A DNA stretch of 64,000 nt, from assembly GCF_031181385.1 (NCBI RefSeq), contig NZ_JAPSKV010000001.1, positions 124,001 through 188,000 of the forward strand, read 5' to 3'. Below are positions 61,567 to 64,000 of the stretch, piece after piece; within the stretch, counting starts at the first letter, position 1, and each line of letters starts with the position of its first letter. The position numbers and the translations under genes were made by a program. Below the pieces are notes generated by a model. It was not told where the DNA came from, ran no database searches, and worked only from the letters and a program-made list of their open reading frames with translations. The DNA is from Fredinandcohnia onubensis (GTDB taxonomy: Bacteria; Bacillota; Bacilli; Bacillales; Bacillaceae_L).

Positions 61567-61647
61567 TAGGGGTAAACTGGTCTAATGTCTAAAAAAAGGA
61601 ATGAATAAAAGGGAAGTTGAGAAACTAAGACGAGAAGAATCAAAGTT

Positions 61648-61771
61648 ATTCAGTTCGGATTCGAATCCGACTGAATAACGAGCGTCCGGCGGATGCCACG
61701 ATTTTTTAGAGGACTTTTTTGAGCAACTCGAAAAAATCGGGCGCAAATACGCCAAGGCGCATTTGATTAGG
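61648..61771 (+). promoter_or_regulatory. Structured leader of the LysM gene with shared dyad element (copy B)
   Basis: Three potential hairpins follow one another: TTATTCAG/CTGAATAA with inner CGGATTC/GAATCCG (61648-61680), GCCaCGATTTTTT/AAAAAATCGGGC (61695-61742), and CAAATACGCC/GGCGCATTTG (61744-61765). The last lies in AATCGGGCGCAAATA...ATTTGATTAGG, which is repeated at 35983. It ends against the ribosome site AGGAGGTG, so translation control is possible. Confidence 0.55.
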
Positions 61772-61782
61772 AGGTGTTTTGT

Positions 61783-64000
61783 TTGGAGATTCGAGGGTAT
61801 AAGCTTGAAAAAACTAATAATGAATATACATTAGTCGTTTACGTGGAGTCTCATATGACAGAGTTTGCATCAGAGTTAGGCAACCATTTTCATGAGGAAA
61901 AAAAGGACCTGAATAAACAAATCCGTCACCTTGTAAAAGAAAAGTTCCCGCACCTGCCGGTTAGGGTGGCTAAGGTGTTAGCGGGTTCGATGCTAATCAC
62001 CACTTTTTACTTAGGAGCAACCGCGCCAAATGTGGGGGCGCAAACCACTAGTGGTCAAACACAGTCAGTCAATGATATGTACACAGTAAAAACAGGTGAT
62101 ACGCTGTACTCGATTGCGACTCGTTTCAATGTATCGGTCGATTCGATCAAAAAAATCAATGGGCTTACATCGAATATGTTATTTGTCGGCCAACAACTAA
62201 GACTACCGTTCTTTACATATACCGTAAGCTCAGGTGATACACTGTATAACATTGCAAAGCGATATAACACTACAGTGGACCAAATTCGCAGTGCAAACCA
62301 ATTAAAATCAGACATGCTGATGGTTGGCCAAAAACTGAGAATTCCGCAACTACAGGCGGCAAGTACGACAACAGCACCGCCAGCGGAAGAGACAATACCA
62401 GTAGAGGAAACTGTACCAACACCGGCACCAACGCCAGAAACATCGACTTATACGGTTATAGCGGGCGATACGTTGTATGGGATTTCTCTAAAATTTGGTA
62501 CGACTGTTGATCAGTTGAAATCACTAAATAATTTGACGACAAACGTACTTAGCATTGGGCAGGTGTTGAAGGTTCCTGGGACGTCGAGCCAAGTGCAGCC
62601 TGTGGAAACGGCTCCTGCACCGACTGAGCCCGTGCCTACACCGACTGCACCAGAACCTACGCCAACTGCACCAGAACCTGCGCCGACAAGCCCAATTCCA
62701 GCTACGTCGTATACGGTTTCGGCGGGTGATACCTTATATAAAATTTCGCAACGGTTTGGCGTATCGGTTAGCGATATACAGGCTGCAAACAATTTAACTT
62801 CAACAAATTTATCGATCAGCCAAGTGTTGACGATACCGGGAGCGACTTCACCCGAAGCACCGGTATCTCTACCAGAGGAACCAACAGTTGCACCAGAGGA
62901 GCCCGCACTACCACCTGCCGACACAATAGCACCAATCATACCAACACTCGCGCCGATTCCATTGGTTTCAACAGCCAATCAGTCGAATCTAAACGTGGCT
63001 GGTACAACCGAGGCCAACGCGTTGGTAACGATCCGAATAACGGACGAGGTTAATGAGCCTAAAACCATTCAAGTCAAAGCGGATGCAAATGGAGCGTTTC
63101 AGACAGGAGTTGATCTGTCTGGCTTCCGGGATGGCTCGCTCACAATCACAGCAACAGCGACGGACGAAGCAGGAAATAAGAGCACGGAAGCAATCCAAAC
63201 CATTAAAAAAGATACAAAAATAGATGCACCAACTATCGTCAATACGCAAATCATCAACAGCCAATCCACGACCGCATATCCTGTACGAGGTACGGCTGAA
63301 CCTGCATCACGAGTACAGATTGTCTTTTTTGATGGAGTAACTGCACCGATTACCACGGAGGTTCTATCAAATGAAAAAGGAGAATTCAGTGCGTTAGTCA
63401 ACCTTGGTAAATTGCGTGACGGCCCAATTTCAATCACCACGAAAGCCGTGGATTCATTCGGTAATGAAAGTGGTATGACAAAACTTACAGTGAAAAAGGA
63501 TACGACAATTGATGCACCCGTTTTTCAGGTGCTTCCGAACATCACTGGTGAGAATGTTAACGGCTATACATTCACGGGAACAGCGGAGCCGAACTCAACC
63601 ATTACGATTCGTGCCACAGATGGTGTTAACCCAGCCGTGGATGCGACAATTAAAACTGGTGAGAATGGTGACTTCCGGACAAATCTAGATTTATCAGGTT
63701 TAAAAGACGGAGCAATCATATTTACTGCAACCGCCACTGATGAAGCCCAAAATAGTTCAAAACAGCAGCAAGTTACCGTAACAAAGGACACCTTCGTAGG
63801 TGAGCCTGTTCTTGATACAAGGCAATCGGTCACGACGGAAAATGCCAATAGCTATACGCTTATTGGGATGGCAGACCCAGGTTCCTCCGTACAAATTGTC
63901 TTATCTGACGGAGTAAATCCTGAGATGACAGTGGAGGCTGTTGCGAATGAAAGTGGTGAGTTTCGGACCAATATTGACCTACGCGCATTGAATGATGGAG
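61783..64000 (+). CDS. LysM and Ig-like repeat surface protein (3' partial)
   Basis: The frame opens at TTG 61783 behind TTAGGAGGTGTTTTG and stays open to the window end (739 codons visible). A charged N-terminal segment of about 65 residues (EIRGYKLEKTNNEYTLVVYV) precedes one hydrophobic helix (VAKVLAGSMLITTFYLGA), so it lacks a classic signal peptide. Four LysM domains begin at about residues 100, 146, 223 and 310, each with YTV-x-x-GDTLY, separated by Pro/Thr/Glu-rich linkers. Several Ig-like repeats of about 80-90 residues follow from about 395 (GTAEPNSTITIRATDG pattern). It probably binds peptidoglycan and extends outward. Confidence 0.85.
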   Translation, partial: MEIRGYKLEKTNNEYTLVVYVESHMTEFASELGNHFHEEKKDLNKQIRHLVKEKFPHLPVRVAKVLAGSMLITTFYLGATAPNVGAQTTSGQTQSVNDMYTVKTGDTLYSIATRFNVSVDSIKKINGLTSNMLFVGQQLRLPFFTYTVSSGDTLYNIAKRYNTTVDQIRSANQLKSDMLMVGQKLRIPQLQAASTTTAPPAEETIPVEETVPTPAPTPETSTYTVIAGDTLYGISLKFGTTVDQLKSLNNLTTNVLSIGQVLKVPGTSSQVQPVETAPAPTEPVPTPTAPEPTPTAPEPAPTSPIPATSYTVSAGDTLYKISQRFGVSVSDIQAANNLTSTNLSISQVLTIPGATSPEAPVSLPEEPTVAPEEPALPPADTIAPIIPTLAPIPLVSTANQSNLNVAGTTEANALVTIRITDEVNEPKTIQVKADANGAFQTGVDLSGFRDGSLTITATATDEAGNKSTEAIQTIKKDTKIDAPTIVNTQIINSQSTTAYPVRGTAEPASRVQIVFFDGVTAPITTEVLSNEKGEFSALVNLGKLRDGPISITTKAVDSFGNESGMTKLTVKKDTTIDAPVFQVLPNITGENVNGYTFTGTAEPNSTITIRATDGVNPAVDATIKTGENGDFRTNLDLSGLKDGAIIFTATATDEAQNSSKQQQVTVTKDTFVGEPVLDTRQSVTTENANSYTLIGMADPGSSVQIVLSDGVNPEMTVEAVANESGEFRTNIDLRALNDG

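Noticed and set aside
61690-61771. c-di-GMP riboswitch before the LysM gene
   Set aside because: GGGCGCAAATACGCC is only a partial likeness to GGGACGCAAAGCC, and the rest of the conserved core is absent.
62511-62978. 155-residue minus-strand Gly/Ser/Val-rich protein
   Set aside because: It is the complement of the Pro/Thr/Glu-rich linkers of the LysM protein and has no support of its own.

Overview
The window reads as a chromosomal segment of an aerobic, motile, endospore-forming member of the Bacillaceae. It carries spoIID, spoIIQ, spoIIID, mbl, flhO/flhP, fabZ, ywpF and ssbB in an order close to Bacillus subtilis, together with ywzB, murA and ywqA/ywqB homologues. Ribosome binding sites are strong and purine-rich, GTG and TTG starts are frequent, and intrinsic terminators are abundant. 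No rRNA, tRNA, CRISPR, prophage or intact insertion sequence is visible. The nuo operon (complex I) is not found in B. subtilis 168 but occurs in other Bacillaceae.

Layout. (1) 1-7.2 kb: 3' part of a complex I operon, nuoH (cut by the window edge) to nuoN. (2) 7.4-13.4 kb: ywzB, murA, spoIID, a vanZ-like gene, a 52-bp tandem array and spoIIQ. (3) 13.5-16.0 kb: a DUF4375-like gene and a yxlE/yxlF/yxlG-like ABC unit behind an ECF-type promoter. (4) 16.0-26.1 kb: cupredoxin, Lrp-type regulator, a tripartite tricarboxylate (TctCBA) importer, a YwrD-like gamma-glutamyltransferase, two CHR-family transporter pairs, a PhzF-like protein and pyroglutamyl peptidase. This looks like an expanded ywrABCD locus for gamma-glutamyl or pyroglutamyl compounds. 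(5) 26.1-27.0 kb: a 16-copy, 53-bp tandem array. (6) 27.2-32.3 kb: a two-component Na+/solute symporter with a CNMP/CBS/DUF294 protein and a DnaQ-like exonuclease, with a cre-like site upstream. (7) 32.4-38.9 kb: spoIIID, mbl, flhO, flhP, epuA, fabZ, a lipoprotein, ywpF and ssbB with two ComK-type boxes. (8) 39.1-43.7 kb: a GntR/ABC operon with repeated operators and an ECF-like sigma factor. (9) 43.9-48.7 kb: ywqA/ywqB on the minus strand. (10) 48.8-64 kb: a structured intergenic element, a NarL-type two-component system, a YwaF-like membrane protein, a secreted subtilase, glpP with an attenuator-like leader, a GGDEF-EAL protein, a DUF1659/DUF2922/YvrJ unit, and a large LysM/Ig-like surface protein that runs off the end.

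The most unusual material lies between the genes. Tandem arrays have periods near 20 or near 52 bp. A GGGAC-rich dispersed repeat recurs more than ten times and in two places forms the C-terminal codons of a protein. One dyad element is shared by the flhP downstream region and the leader of the LysM gene, and a double hairpin precedes a short unknown gene. A chain of mini-ORFs in the spoIIID leader recalls the usd arrangement of B. subtilis. No complete new enzymatic system can be demonstrated from sequence alone. The best candidates for new biology are the gamma-glutamyl/CHR locus and the shared dyad element.
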